NCBI RefSeq assembly: GCF_000715495.1
Contig: NZ_JNLX01000127.1
Span: 1 to 60,923, forward strand
Length of the DNA stretch: 60,923 bases
Direction of reading: 5' to 3'
From: Hymenobacter sp. IS2118
Lineage (GTDB): Bacteria > Bacteroidota > Bacteroidia > Cytophagales > Hymenobacteraceae
How positions within the stretch are numbered: position 1 is the stretch's first letter; each line of letters starts with the position of its first letter. The notes under the pieces were generated by a model. It was not told the DNA's origin. It did no database searches and saw only the letters and a list, made by a program, of their open reading frames with translations. Shown piece after piece: positions 25,693 through 34,089 of this stretch. The translations under genes were made by a program, and so were the position numbers.

Positions 25693-27324
25693 ATGACCCC
25701 AACGGAATACGATTACATTGTGATTGGCGCCGGCTCGGCGGGCTGCGCGATAGCGGCCCGGCTCAGCGAGCGGCCCGAGCTGCGGGTGCTGGTGCTGGAA
25801 GCCGGCGGCCCCGATGCCCAACAGGAAATTCACGTGCCGGCCGCCTTCCCGCACCTCTTCAAAACGGCCCTAGATTGGGACTACATGACCGTGCCGCAGG
25901 CCGGCCTGAACGGGCGGCGCGAGTTCAACCCCCGGGGCAAGATGCTGGGCGGGTCGAGCTCGATGAACGCCATGATATTTATGCGTGGCAACCCCAACGA
26001 CTACAACCGCTGGGCCGAGATGGGCAACCGGGGCTGGGCCTATAATGACCTGCTGCCCTACTTCCGCAAAACCCAGCACCAGGAGCGCGGCGAGTGCGCC
26101 CATCACGGCGTGAACGGCCCCATCAACACCGCCAACCTGCGCGACCCCAACCCCCTGAGCCTGGCCTTCGTGGAAGCCGCCACCCAGGCCGGCTACGCCC
26201 CCAACGACGACTTCAACAACGGCGAGCAAACCGGCTTCGGCCTTTTCCAGGTGACGCAGAAAAACGGGCTGCGCTGCAGCGCCGCTGGCGGCTACCTGCA
26301 CCCCGCCCTGGCGCGCGAAAACCTCACGGCCATCACCCACGCCCACGTCACGGAGCTGCTGATTGAGGACGGCCGCTGCGTGGGCGTGGCCTACGTGCAC
26401 GACGGCCAGCCGCAGCAGGTGCGGACCCGCCGGGAAGTTATTCTCAGCGGCGGCTCCATCAACTCGCCACAGGTGCTGATGCTCTCCGGCATTGGGCCGG
26501 CCGAGCACCTGCGCCAGCACGGCATTGAGGTGAAGCTCGACCTGCCCGGCGTGGGCCAGAACCTGCAGGACCACATGTTCGTGCCCGTGGCCTACCACTG
26601 CACCCAGCCAATTACGCTGGCCGATGCCACCTCGCCCGAGCAGGGTGCCCGCTTTCAAAACGAGCAGATGGGCATGCTCACCTCCAACATCGGCGAAGCC
26701 GGGGGCTTCATTGATTTGGGCATCGACGGCTCGCCCGAAATCCAGTTTCACTTCGGGCCCAGCTGGTTCATTCACCACGGCGCGGGCAACCCCGCCGGGC
26801 ACGGCTACACGCTGCTGCCGGGCGTGGTGCGCCCTCACAGCAAGGGCAGCGTCACGCTGAATTCGGGAGACCCCTTCGACAAAGCCCTAGTGGACCCCAA
26901 CTACTACGGCGACCCGCACGACATGGAGCTGATGAAGCAGAGCGTAGCTGTCGCCTTCGCCATCGCCGAGCAGCCCGCCTTCGCCCCCTACCGCGGCGAG
27001 CGTCACCTGCCCGGCCCCGACGTGACCACGCCCGAAGCACTCGAAAACTTCATCCGCGACTACACGATGACCATTTACCACCCCGTGGGCACCTGCAAAA
27101 TGGGCCACGATGCGCTGGCCGTGGTCGATGATATGCTCCGGGTGCGCGGCATGGCCGGGCTGCGCGTCGCCGATGCCTCCATCATGCCCATCATCATCAA
27201 CGGCAACAGCAACATCCCCACGATGGTCATCGGCGAGAAGTGCGCCGATATGATACTGCAGGAGTTGGATGCCTCCTGGATGGCCCAGGACCTGGCCATG
27301 GCCGGCACCGCGGCCGCAGAATAA
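25693..27324 (+). CDS. GMC-family FAD oxidoreductase, choline dehydrogenase-like
   Basis: 543 aa flavoprotein that oxidises an alcohol of unknown identity. The start is set at MTPTEYDYIVIGAGSAG, right before the FAD-binding Rossmann motif (residues about 7-25). GKMLGGSSSMNAMIFMRG and LSGGSINSPQVLMLSGIGP are the two GMC signatures. The active-site His is in YHPVGTCKMG, and the second catalytic position is in the conserved INGNSNIPTM. It resembles BetA, but no betaine aldehyde dehydrogenase is near, so choline is not assured. Confidence 0.92.
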   Translation: MTPTEYDYIVIGAGSAGCAIAARLSERPELRVLVLEAGGPDAQQEIHVPAAFPHLFKTALDWDYMTVPQAGLNGRREFNPRGKMLGGSSSMNAMIFMRGNPNDYNRWAEMGNRGWAYNDLLPYFRKTQHQERGECAHHGVNGPINTANLRDPNPLSLAFVEAATQAGYAPNDDFNNGEQTGFGLFQVTQKNGLRCSAAGGYLHPALARENLTAITHAHVTELLIEDGRCVGVAYVHDGQPQQVRTRREVILSGGSINSPQVLMLSGIGPAEHLRQHGIEVKLDLPGVGQNLQDHMFVPVAYHCTQPITLADATSPEQGARFQNEQMGMLTSNIGEAGGFIDLGIDGSPEIQFHFGPSWFIHHGAGNPAGHGYTLLPGVVRPHSKGSVTLNSGDPFDKALVDPNYYGDPHDMELMKQSVAVAFAIAEQPAFAPYRGERHLPGPDVTTPEALENFIRDYTMTIYHPVGTCKMGHDALAVVDDMLRVRGMAGLRVADASIMPIIINGNSNIPTMVIGEKCADMILQELDASWMAQDLAMAGTAAAE

Positions 27325-27404
27325 GGCAAACCGCCCGTGCCCGGCCCGCGGCGCGATGCATTGTTACGTTAGGAATAATCGTAACCAAAAAGAAACGGTC
27401 ATGC

Positions 27405-28409
27405 TCATCTGGCGTCCGCAAACTCATACTTCCGGGCTACATCCAGGGGCTGGCCGTCGGCTTCGGCGTAGGGGTACACGAAGTAGTTGAGCGGCGGGCC
27501 GGCTTGCTTAGGGGCCAGTTCCACGTCGCGGCCGCGGGTAAATTCCACGCGGTTCTCGTCGTGCGCGCCGAAGAAGTAGTTGCGCTTGTCTGGGTTTTTG
27601 GCGGCTTCGGAAGCGTCCACCGGCACCCAGCCGGTTTCAGTAGTGTAGAACTCGGCCCAGCAATGGTAGCCTTTTATTTCACCCTTGCCGCGCTCGGTGG
27701 GCAGCGGCAATCCGATGCTGAACCGCGCCGGAATGCCCAGGCTGCGGCAGTAGCCAATGACGATGGCGTGGAAATCGGTGCAGTTGCCGCGGCGGGCGTC
27801 GCAGGCGTAGTAAATGTCGCCGCGGCCCCAGCCCTGGCCGGTTTTGTCGTAGGTCACGGTGCTCACCACGTGCTCGTAGATGGCGCGGGCCTTTTCCAGG
27901 TCGGTTTTGGCGTTGGCTTTGGCCACCACTTCCTGGGCCTGCTGCCGGATGGTAGCATCGAGCGGCACGAGGCGGTCGGGGGCCAGCCAACGGGCCATGT
28001 TGGGGTCGGCCTTTTCTTTTTTGGCGGGTTTGGCAGCCTGGCCGGTGGCGCTGAGGTTGAGGTGTTCGCGGCGCGTGATTTGGGCCGTGAGCTTGAGCAC
28101 TAACGGAGCCGTGGGCGCAACGGCCAGCTGCAGGTGCAGCATCTGGTTGCCGAAAGCGCCCATTTCGATTTTGTACGGCACAGGCGAGTCGATTTTCAGG
28201 TCGCGCACGTCCTGCGAGGCGTCGGCGTGCGGCACGGGCAGCCACACATCAAGGGATTTGGTGCCGGCGGGCGGAACTGGGACGGTAGCCGTAGTGGTGA
28301 GCACAAAGGTGCGGCTGCGGGCGGCCACGGGCCGGGGCGCCGGGGCGCTAAAGCTGGCCAGCACCGCGCAGGCGCCCAGCAGCCCGGCCCAAACGGCCGA
28401 GCGGTTCAT
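27405..28409 (-). CDS. Transglutaminase-like domain protein, exported
   Basis: 334 aa. The signal peptide-like start MNRSAVWAGLLGACAVLASF suggests export; an alternative upstream start would hide it. The N-terminal part (30-125) looks like a beta domain. The transglutaminase/protease core is at about 150-290, with the catalytic Cys in RRGNCTDFHA, His in GYHCWAEFYTT and Asp in WVPVDASEA. It probably acts as a peptidase or amidase in the envelope rather than as a cross-linker. It diverges from an AraC gene. Confidence 0.88.
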   Translation of the reverse strand: MNRSAVWAGLLGACAVLASFSAPAPRPVAARSRTFVLTTTATVPVPPAGTKSLDVWLPVPHADASQDVRDLKIDSPVPYKIEMGAFGNQMLHLQLAVAPTAPLVLKLTAQITRREHLNLSATGQAAKPAKKEKADPNMARWLAPDRLVPLDATIRQQAQEVVAKANAKTDLEKARAIYEHVVSTVTYDKTGQGWGRGDIYYACDARRGNCTDFHAIVIGYCRSLGIPARFSIGLPLPTERGKGEIKGYHCWAEFYTTETGWVPVDASEAAKNPDKRNYFFGAHDENRVEFTRGRDVELAPKQAGPPLNYFVYPYAEADGQPLDVARKYEFADAR

Positions 28410-28633
28410 CAACAAATCAGTCACAACAACAAGGCAACAAGTCGCTGCTGGCGGGCGTCGGCACAGCTGGTTCAAAGCCCCAAAAGGCTCCAAATCAACG
28501 ACCACGGCAGCGCGCCGTGCCCGTCGACGCGGCGCCGAATGGGCGCCCGCCAGTCAGGGCCAACCAGACCCCAGCAGTACCCCAAAGGTACGCCCGGCGG
28601 CGCGGGGCTACTTTCGCGGTCTATTCTCTGCTC

Positions 28634-29494
28634 ATGAAAGCTGCTGGTCATCCGGTTTTGGCCCTGGCCTCGTTTCCGCAGGCGCAGGCCCGCTCGCCCT
28701 ACTACTGCGAGCGGCTGGAAACCCACGTGGTCCGGTTTCCGCACGTGAACGTGCCGCACGCCCACGATTTTTACCTGCTGCTCTACATCACGGCCGGCAC
28801 CGGCCGCCACACCGTGGATTTGGTGACGTATGAGTTGCGGCCGGGCAGCGTGTTTTTTCTGGTGCCGGGGCAGGTGCACCATTGGCAGCTCGGGACCGAT
28901 GCGCGCGGCTACGTCGTGTTTTTTGACACCGATTTCTACCTATTCCGCTATCCGGGCAACGGCCTGTATGCCTACCCGTTTTTCGACAGTGCCCAAGCGC
29001 CGGTGCTTTACCTGGAGCCTTCCGAAACTGAAATCCGGCCCCTATTCGAGCGCCTGTATGTCGAAGGAATGGTCCCGCACGCCAACCAGGCCGAGGTGTT
29101 CCGCACCTACCTGCACCTGAGCCTGGAGTTGGCCGCCCGCCACTACCCCGCCCTGCCGCCCGCCGAGGCCAACCCCGCGCAGCAGCAAATCCGCCAGTTT
29201 GGCGCCCTGCTCAACCAGCACTACCGCACCAAGCGCAGCGTGAGCGACTACGCCGGGCTGCTGCACCTCAGCGCCAACCACCTTAATGCCCTATGCCGCC
29301 GCGGGCTCAACAAAACGGCCAGCGCCCTCATCCACGAGCGGGTGGTGCTGGAGGCCCGGCGCCTGCTGAGCCACTCAGGCTTGGGCGTGGCGCAAGTGGC
29401 CTACGAGCTTGGTTTTGAAGACGCCTCGTACTTCGTGCGCTACTTCCGCAAGTACGCGGGCACCACGCCGGAGGCGTTTCGGCAACAGCGTTGA
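28634..29494 (+). CDS. AraC-family transcriptional regulator (3)
   Basis: 286 aa. The N-terminal cupin sensor (about 25-150) contains HVNVPHAHDFYLLLYITAG, with His pairs typical of a small-ligand pocket. The C-terminal HTH domain (about 190-286) has YAGLLHLSANHLNALCRRG and VAYELGFEDASYFVRYFRKY. A TACTTTCG box, one base off the -7 consensus, ends 16 bases before the start. Its target is unknown; it diverges from the transglutaminase gene. Confidence 0.9.
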   Translation: MKAAGHPVLALASFPQAQARSPYYCERLETHVVRFPHVNVPHAHDFYLLLYITAGTGRHTVDLVTYELRPGSVFFLVPGQVHHWQLGTDARGYVVFFDTDFYLFRYPGNGLYAYPFFDSAQAPVLYLEPSETEIRPLFERLYVEGMVPHANQAEVFRTYLHLSLELAARHYPALPPAEANPAQQQIRQFGALLNQHYRTKRSVSDYAGLLHLSANHLNALCRRGLNKTASALIHERVVLEARRLLSHSGLGVAQVAYELGFEDASYFVRYFRKYAGTTPEAFRQQR

Positions 29495-29655
29495 TTTGTC
29501 CTGTAAGTGCGGGCAAGCGGGCTGCGAAACCGGACCACGCGACCGGTAACTTTGTGTCCGCAACCAGCAAGGCGCCCTGCAAATGCGGCAGTTTTTACAC
29601 TGCTGCCCGCCATTTGTGCGTATAGGTTGTTACCCCTTCTCCCGTTCCGCTTCTC

Positions 29656-30078
29656 ATGGATGCTCCCCTCGAATCTTCTTCCCTGGCGCTGCTGGCCCTG
29701 CGCTGCCCGCGCTGCCACGAAGGCAAGCTCTTCAGCCACTCCGCGCTCAACATCACCAAGTTTGCCCAAATGCCGGCCCAGTGCCCCGTGTGCGGGCAGT
29801 CGTTTGAGCCCGAGCCGGGGTTTTACTTCGGCTCGATGTACATCACCTTCGGTTTCAACGTGGCCACCATGTTTGCCGTGGGCATCCCCCTCTACTTCCT
29901 ATTTGGCGACCCCGACACCTGGGTTTATGTGGTAACTGTAACCGTGGTGTCGCTGCTGCTCACGCCGCTGGTGCTGCGCTATTCCCGCGCCATCATGCTC
30001 TACCTTTTCGGCGGCGCGCGCTACGATGCCGACTGGCAAAAACACCGCCGCGCCACGACCGGCAGTACCGATTTTTGA
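29656..30078 (+). CDS. DUF983 membrane protein
   Basis: 140 aa. Two Cys pairs, CPRCHEGKL and CPVCGQSF (about residues 19-58), form a likely zinc site, followed by two membrane helices (about 72-92 and 98-118). The family occurs in Bacteroidota and Alphaproteobacteria, and its function is not established. A TAACTTTG -7 box lies about 100 bases upstream without a good -33. A two-way terminator separates it from the convergent M1 peptidase. Confidence 0.9.
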   Translation: MDAPLESSSLALLALRCPRCHEGKLFSHSALNITKFAQMPAQCPVCGQSFEPEPGFYFGSMYITFGFNVATMFAVGIPLYFLFGDPDTWVYVVTVTVVSLLLTPLVLRYSRAIMLYLFGGARYDADWQKHRRATTGSTDF

Positions 30079-30093
30079 AGTTGCTGGAAAAGC

Positions 30094-30134
30094 AAAAGCC
30101 CCGGCCGCTCAATCGAGCAGCCGGGGCTTTTTTT
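30094..30134. terminator. Bidirectional terminator between DUF983 and M1 peptidase genes
   Basis: AAAAGCCCCGGC pairs with GCCGGGGCTTTT around a 14-base loop. A T run follows on the forward strand and an A run precedes, so both convergent genes can use it. Confidence 0.9.
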
Positions 30135-30152
30135 GCGCGTTTCGGTTCCGCC

Positions 30153-32135
30153 TTAGCGTAATGTCTGCGCCCGCCACACGTCGTTGCGCGGGTTGGCGTC
30201 GGGCAGCAGCTTGCTGGCGTTGAGGCGCACCAGCGTGAGCGGCGTGGTAGAGGGGTAGCGGAACGTCCAAGTGCCGCCGCGCTGCCAGATTTCCACCGGC
30301 AGCTTCACGCGGCTGGTTTTGCCGCTGGTTTCCGTGACCTGGGCCGTGACGGGCATGGCGGCCTGTCCTCGATTTTCGATGGTGATGAGGGCGCCCTGGG
30401 CGGGGTCCTGATTCACGTAGGCCACGGTGGTCACGGCCTGGTCGAGGGTCCAGTTGTTGTACACCCATTCGCGCCAAAACCAGGTCAGGTCTTCGCCGCT
30501 GGCCTCGTTCATGGTCCGGAAAAAGTCCTTGGGCTGCGGGTGTTTGAAGGCCCAGCGCTTGATGTAGGCGCGGAAAGCGTAGTCAAACCGCTCGGGGCCG
30601 AGCACTTCCTCGCGCAGCAAAAACAGGCCGTAGCCCATCTTGCCATAAGCCGCGAAGCCCAGGTTGCGGGCCTGCGTCACGTCGGGCACGGTGTAGGGCG
30701 GGTCCACGGCGGGGTCGGCAATGGCGCGGGCCAGGCCCTGGGCCAGCCGCACGGTGTCGTTCAGGAACTTGTACTCGCCGTTATTGAAGTCGTTGGTGGT
30801 TAGAATATTGATGAAGGTGTTGAAGCCTTCGTCCATCCAAGGGTACTTCCGCTCGTTCGAGCCCACAATCATCGGAAACCAGTTGTGGCCGAATTCGTGG
30901 TCCGTCACGCCCCACAGGTCTTCCTTCCGGGCTTTGGCGCCGCAAAACACGATGCCGGGGTACTCCATGCCGCCCACCACGCCGGCCACGTTGGTAGCCA
31001 CCGGATACGTGTACTCGTACCACTGCTTCGAATTGAATTCGATGCTTTTCTTCACGTATTCGGTGCTGCGATTCCAGGCCGTATCCTGCGCCGACTCCGT
31101 CGGGTACAGCGACATGGCCAGCGACTTGCGGCCGCTCGGCAGGTTCATTTTGGCCGCGTCCCAAACGAAAGCCGCCGAGGCCGCCCACGCCACATCGCGG
31201 GCCTGCTGGCAACGGAAACGCCACGTGAGGCGGCCATTTTTGCCAGCCGGGCGCGAGCTGGCCTGCGTCACCTCGTCGGCGGAGCGCACCAGCACGGTTT
31301 TGTCGGAGCCGGCGGCCTGGGCCAGGCGGCGCTGCTGGGTGGCAGTCAGCACTTCGGCCGGGTTCACCAGCTCGCCCGAGCCGCCCACAATGAAGTTGGC
31401 GGGCACGTTGATGGTGTAATCGTAGTTGCCATATTCCAGGTAAAACTCGGCCGAGAGGTAGGGCAGCGTGTTCCAGCCCTCCACGTCGTCGTACACGGCC
31501 ATGCGCGGATACCACTGCGCCACCTCAAATATTTCGCCGTTCTGGGTTTTGAGGCGGCCCAGGCGGTCGGCGCCGTACTCGGGAATATTGAAGGCGTAGC
31601 TAATGCGGATGCCGAGCTTATCGCCTTTCGGCCGCAGGTCTTCGGGCAGTAGGATTTGCATGCGCGTATCGTACACCCGGTAGTTGGCTTTCAGCTTCTT
31701 GCCGTGGAAGTCTATGGTCACGGTTTGCAGCGAGTCGCCGCCCTGGAAGCCCCGCGCGGCATTGCCGAAGCGTCCGCCGGCCACCGGCGTGGCGGCGGCC
31801 CCGCGCGAGTCGGCCCGGAACAGGTTCTGGTCGAGCTGCAGCCACACGAAGGGCAGGCGGTCGGGGCTGTTGTTAGTGTAGGTAATATCCACGGTAGCCG
31901 TCACACGGGCCGTTTTGTCGTCCAGACTGGCGTCTATTTTGTAGTCCGCCTCATTTTGCCAATAGGCAGCGCCGGGCTTGCCGCCAGCCGTGCGCGTGGG
32001 CGTGGCCAGCTGCTCAATAAACAGCGGGCTGAACAGCGTGCGGGCGTCGTAGGCTGGGCCGGTATTCACGGCTTGGGCCCGCGCCGCGCCGGCCGTGGTG
32101 AGCAGGGCCACGCCCAGCAAAAAGTGTCGTTTCAT
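30153..32135 (-). CDS. M1-family metallopeptidase, exported
   Basis: 660 aa zinc aminopeptidase-type enzyme. The signal peptide is [20 protein letters not shown]. The zinc site is His413-Glu-Phe-Gly-His417 with the third ligand Glu436 in WMDEGF, exactly 18 residues apart as in the family. The N-terminal beta domain (about 50-270) fits M1, and the C-terminal part ends in a beta domain (about 570-660). The GAMEN-type motif is replaced by GGMEYPG (typical of the Bacteroidota M1 subgroup). It is likely periplasmic and digests peptides. Confidence 0.93.
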   Translation of the reverse strand: MKRHFLLGVALLTTAGAARAQAVNTGPAYDARTLFSPLFIEQLATPTRTAGGKPGAAYWQNEADYKIDASLDDKTARVTATVDITYTNNSPDRLPFVWLQLDQNLFRADSRGAAATPVAGGRFGNAARGFQGGDSLQTVTIDFHGKKLKANYRVYDTRMQILLPEDLRPKGDKLGIRISYAFNIPEYGADRLGRLKTQNGEIFEVAQWYPRMAVYDDVEGWNTLPYLSAEFYLEYGNYDYTINVPANFIVGGSGELVNPAEVLTATQQRRLAQAAGSDKTVLVRSADEVTQASSRPAGKNGRLTWRFRCQQARDVAWAASAAFVWDAAKMNLPSGRKSLAMSLYPTESAQDTAWNRSTEYVKKSIEFNSKQWYEYTYPVATNVAGVVGGMEYPGIVFCGAKARKEDLWGVTDHEFGHNWFPMIVGSNERKYPWMDEGFNTFINILTTNDFNNGEYKFLNDTVRLAQGLARAIADPAVDPPYTVPDVTQARNLGFAAYGKMGYGLFLLREEVLGPERFDYAFRAYIKRWAFKHPQPKDFFRTMNEASGEDLTWFWREWVYNNWTLDQAVTTVAYVNQDPAQGALITIENRGQAAMPVTAQVTETSGKTSRVKLPVEIWQRGGTWTFRYPSTTPLTLVRLNASKLLPDANPRNDVWRAQTLR

Positions 32136-32179
32136 GGAATACTAAAGGGAGAAAGGCGAAAAACGAATCGCACAAAAGA

Positions 32180-32270
32180 ACGTCATACCGAGCGGAACCG
32201 AGGAATCTGGTGTGAGGTAGTTTGGATTACTTGAGCACGCGAGATGCCTCGGCTTCGCTCGGCATGACGC
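32180..32270. repeat. GTCAT..AGC palindromic repeat, diverged copy 2
   Basis: ACGTCATACCGAGCGG...CGCTCGGCATGACG has the same plan as the GTCATGCTGAGC family, with changed inner bases (GAGGAATCT / GAGATGCCTC). Confidence 0.7.
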
Positions 32271-32293
32271 TTCTTTATGGCAGCGCCGGCCCG

Positions 32294-32659
32294 TTATCCC
32301 AGCCGTTGCTTCACCAGCGTCATCAGTCCGTTTAGGTCGGCCGCATCCATTTCCGGTGCTTCGATGAAGGGCTGCAGGGGCCCCAAATCTGGCAGTGCGA
32401 AAGCAGCTGGCAATAGGTGTTGCCGCCATTGCGAGTAGTCTCGAATAAACTCGTCGCGGTGCAGAAAATCCACCGGCACCGGCAGCGTCTTAATAAACTC
32501 GCGCCACTCCGGCTGCATCGAGGTCGCGCCGTAGGTCACGGCGCACAGCGAGCACGGGTAGGTGCCGGGCGAAAGGATTTTGTGGAACATATCCTTCAGC
32601 CCGGCCAGCCGGCCGCCGTCGGCGTTGTACACGAAAATTAGGCGTTGGGGCGTGGGCAT
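32294..32659 (-). CDS. Conserved protein of unknown function
   Basis: 121 aa, cytoplasmic. The recognisable core is RLIFVYNADGGRLAGLKDMF followed by PGTYPCSLCAVTYG, with a Cys-x-x-Cys pair (about residues 36-39) that might be redox-active or bind metal. I have seen similar sequences in Bacteroidota without a proven role. Its fold may be thioredoxin-like, but that is a guess. Flanked on both sides by copies of the same dispersed repeat family. Confidence 0.7.
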   Translation of the reverse strand: MPTPQRLIFVYNADGGRLAGLKDMFHKILSPGTYPCSLCAVTYGATSMQPEWREFIKTLPVPVDFLHRDEFIRDYSQWRQHLLPAAFALPDLGPLQPFIEAPEMDAADLNGLMTLVKQRLG

Positions 32660-32715
32660 TGGTCGGGTTAATGAAGGGGCATATTCTCGAATGAGCAGAA
32701 ACGCATAAAATCGAC

Positions 32716-32811
32716 GGTCATGCTGAGCGTAGCCGAAGCATCTCTACCGCTTCGTTGAATTGATTGGATTAGTGACTCGGTAGAGATGCTTCGACTGCGC
32801 TCAGCATGACC
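32716..32811. repeat. GTCATGCTGAGC palindromic repeat, copy 3
   Basis: GGTCATGCTGAGCGTAGCCG...GCTCAGCATGACC, inner arms AAGCATCTCTACCG / CGGTAGAGATGCTT. A complete copy between two convergently irrelevant genes on one strand. Confidence 0.88.
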
Positions 32812-32850
32812 TGTCTTTTTTTGATTGCTACTTACGCAGGAACAAGTTCA

Positions 32851-34032
32851 CTACTTATCCACCATTTGGTAAGGCACGTAATTTTCCCACTGCCAGGGCG
32901 TGGCTTGGTCGCCGAGCAGGCGTTCCAGTAGGGCCCGGAATATTTTATCGGCGTTGGAGCTATTGCCCATGAGCAGCAGGCCCAGCTTGCGGTCGGCGAA
33001 AACGACGCTGTGATTTTCCCAGCCATCGTCGTGGCCCTCCTTGAAATAAGCCGGGCCGTAGGGCGACTCAAACGTGCCCCAGCCCAGCCCGTAGCCCAGC
33101 CGGATGGTACGGTTGCTGTCGGGCGCGGCCACCACGGCCAGCGGCCCAAACTGCGCTTTGAAGGGAATGCGAACCTGCAGGCTCGTCATTTCGCGCTTGG
33201 CGGCCGGCGTGAGGCCCCGGCCATGCATCACGGCGGCCAGGAAGGTGGCGTAGTCGGCCGGCGTGGTTTCGAGCGAGCCGGCGGCCTGGGCCTTTTTGCG
33301 CCGGTTTTTCTCCAGCGGCTGGCCCTGCTCATCGTAGCCCAGAGCGTGGTTTTCCTCGAAAGCTGGCTGCCACACGTAGCTGGTGCGGCGCATCTTCAGC
33401 GGACCGAATACGCGGGCTTCGCTCAGCTCCACCAGGCTTTGTTGGGTGATGGTTTCGACCACCAGCTGCAACAGCTGCAGGCCCTCGCCGGAGTAGCCGT
33501 AGCGGGCACCGGGCTCGAATTTGAAGCGCAGCTTGCGGTCGGGTTCCAGCCAGCGCCAGTTGGGGAGGCCGGTGGTGTGGGTGAGGGCCATGCGGGCGGT
33601 GAGGCGTGGCCAGCGGGCATCGCCGGCAAGGTCGCGCCAGGCGTCGTAGTCGGGCAGCGGCCGGGGCAGGTAGCCGGCCAGCGGCTTATCCAAATCGAGG
33701 CGCTTTTCCTGCACCAGCTGCATCACCAGATACGCAAACACCGCCTTGCTGAAAGAGGCCCCGTACATGGCCGTTTGGGGCGTTAGCGGGGCCTTGGTGG
33801 CCAGGTTACGCGCGCCGTAGGTTTGCAGGTAGAGCACCTTGTTGCCTTCGAAGAGCGCCACGGCCAGCCCCGGCACCTGGGCCGAATCCATGAGCGCCCG
33901 CACGGTGCGGTCGATGTCGGCCGGGCGCAGGGTGCGGCCGTCGAGGGTATGGAAGACGGGGGCTTGCTGGGCATGGGCGGGCGGGGCTATTGCCAGGAAG
34001 CAACCAAGCAGCCAAAGCAGCAGAAGTTTCAT
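32851..34032 (-). CDS. Serine hydrolase of the beta-lactamase / PBP-like (S12) family
   Basis: 393 aa, exported by the signal MKLLLLWLLGCFLAIAPPAHA. The nucleophile and base are Ser93 and Lys96 in ASFSKAVFAY, and the Tyr motif is YGYSGEGL (about residue 180). The family includes class C beta-lactamases, D-aminopeptidases and esterases, and sequence alone does not decide the substrate. The third motif is weak (EGHDDGWENHSV). A possible role is peptidoglycan trimming or ester hydrolysis in the periplasm. Diverges from the serine biosynthesis gene. Confidence 0.88.
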   Translation of the reverse strand: MKLLLLWLLGCFLAIAPPAHAQQAPVFHTLDGRTLRPADIDRTVRALMDSAQVPGLAVALFEGNKVLYLQTYGARNLATKAPLTPQTAMYGASFSKAVFAYLVMQLVQEKRLDLDKPLAGYLPRPLPDYDAWRDLAGDARWPRLTARMALTHTTGLPNWRWLEPDRKLRFKFEPGARYGYSGEGLQLLQLVVETITQQSLVELSEARVFGPLKMRRTSYVWQPAFEENHALGYDEQGQPLEKNRRKKAQAAGSLETTPADYATFLAAVMHGRGLTPAAKREMTSLQVRIPFKAQFGPLAVVAAPDSNRTIRLGYGLGWGTFESPYGPAYFKEGHDDGWENHSVVFADRKLGLLLMGNSSNADKIFRALLERLLGDQATPWQWENYVPYQMVDK

Positions 34033-34089
34033 GGAATAATTGGGGCTGAAATAGAGCGGTAAGGTACGGCCGGACGCATCTTTGCGCAT

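Noticed and set aside
24541..27324. Choline-to-betaine pathway
   Set aside because: The GMC protein resembles BetA, but no betaine aldehyde dehydrogenase or choline transporter is near, so the pathway is not supported.
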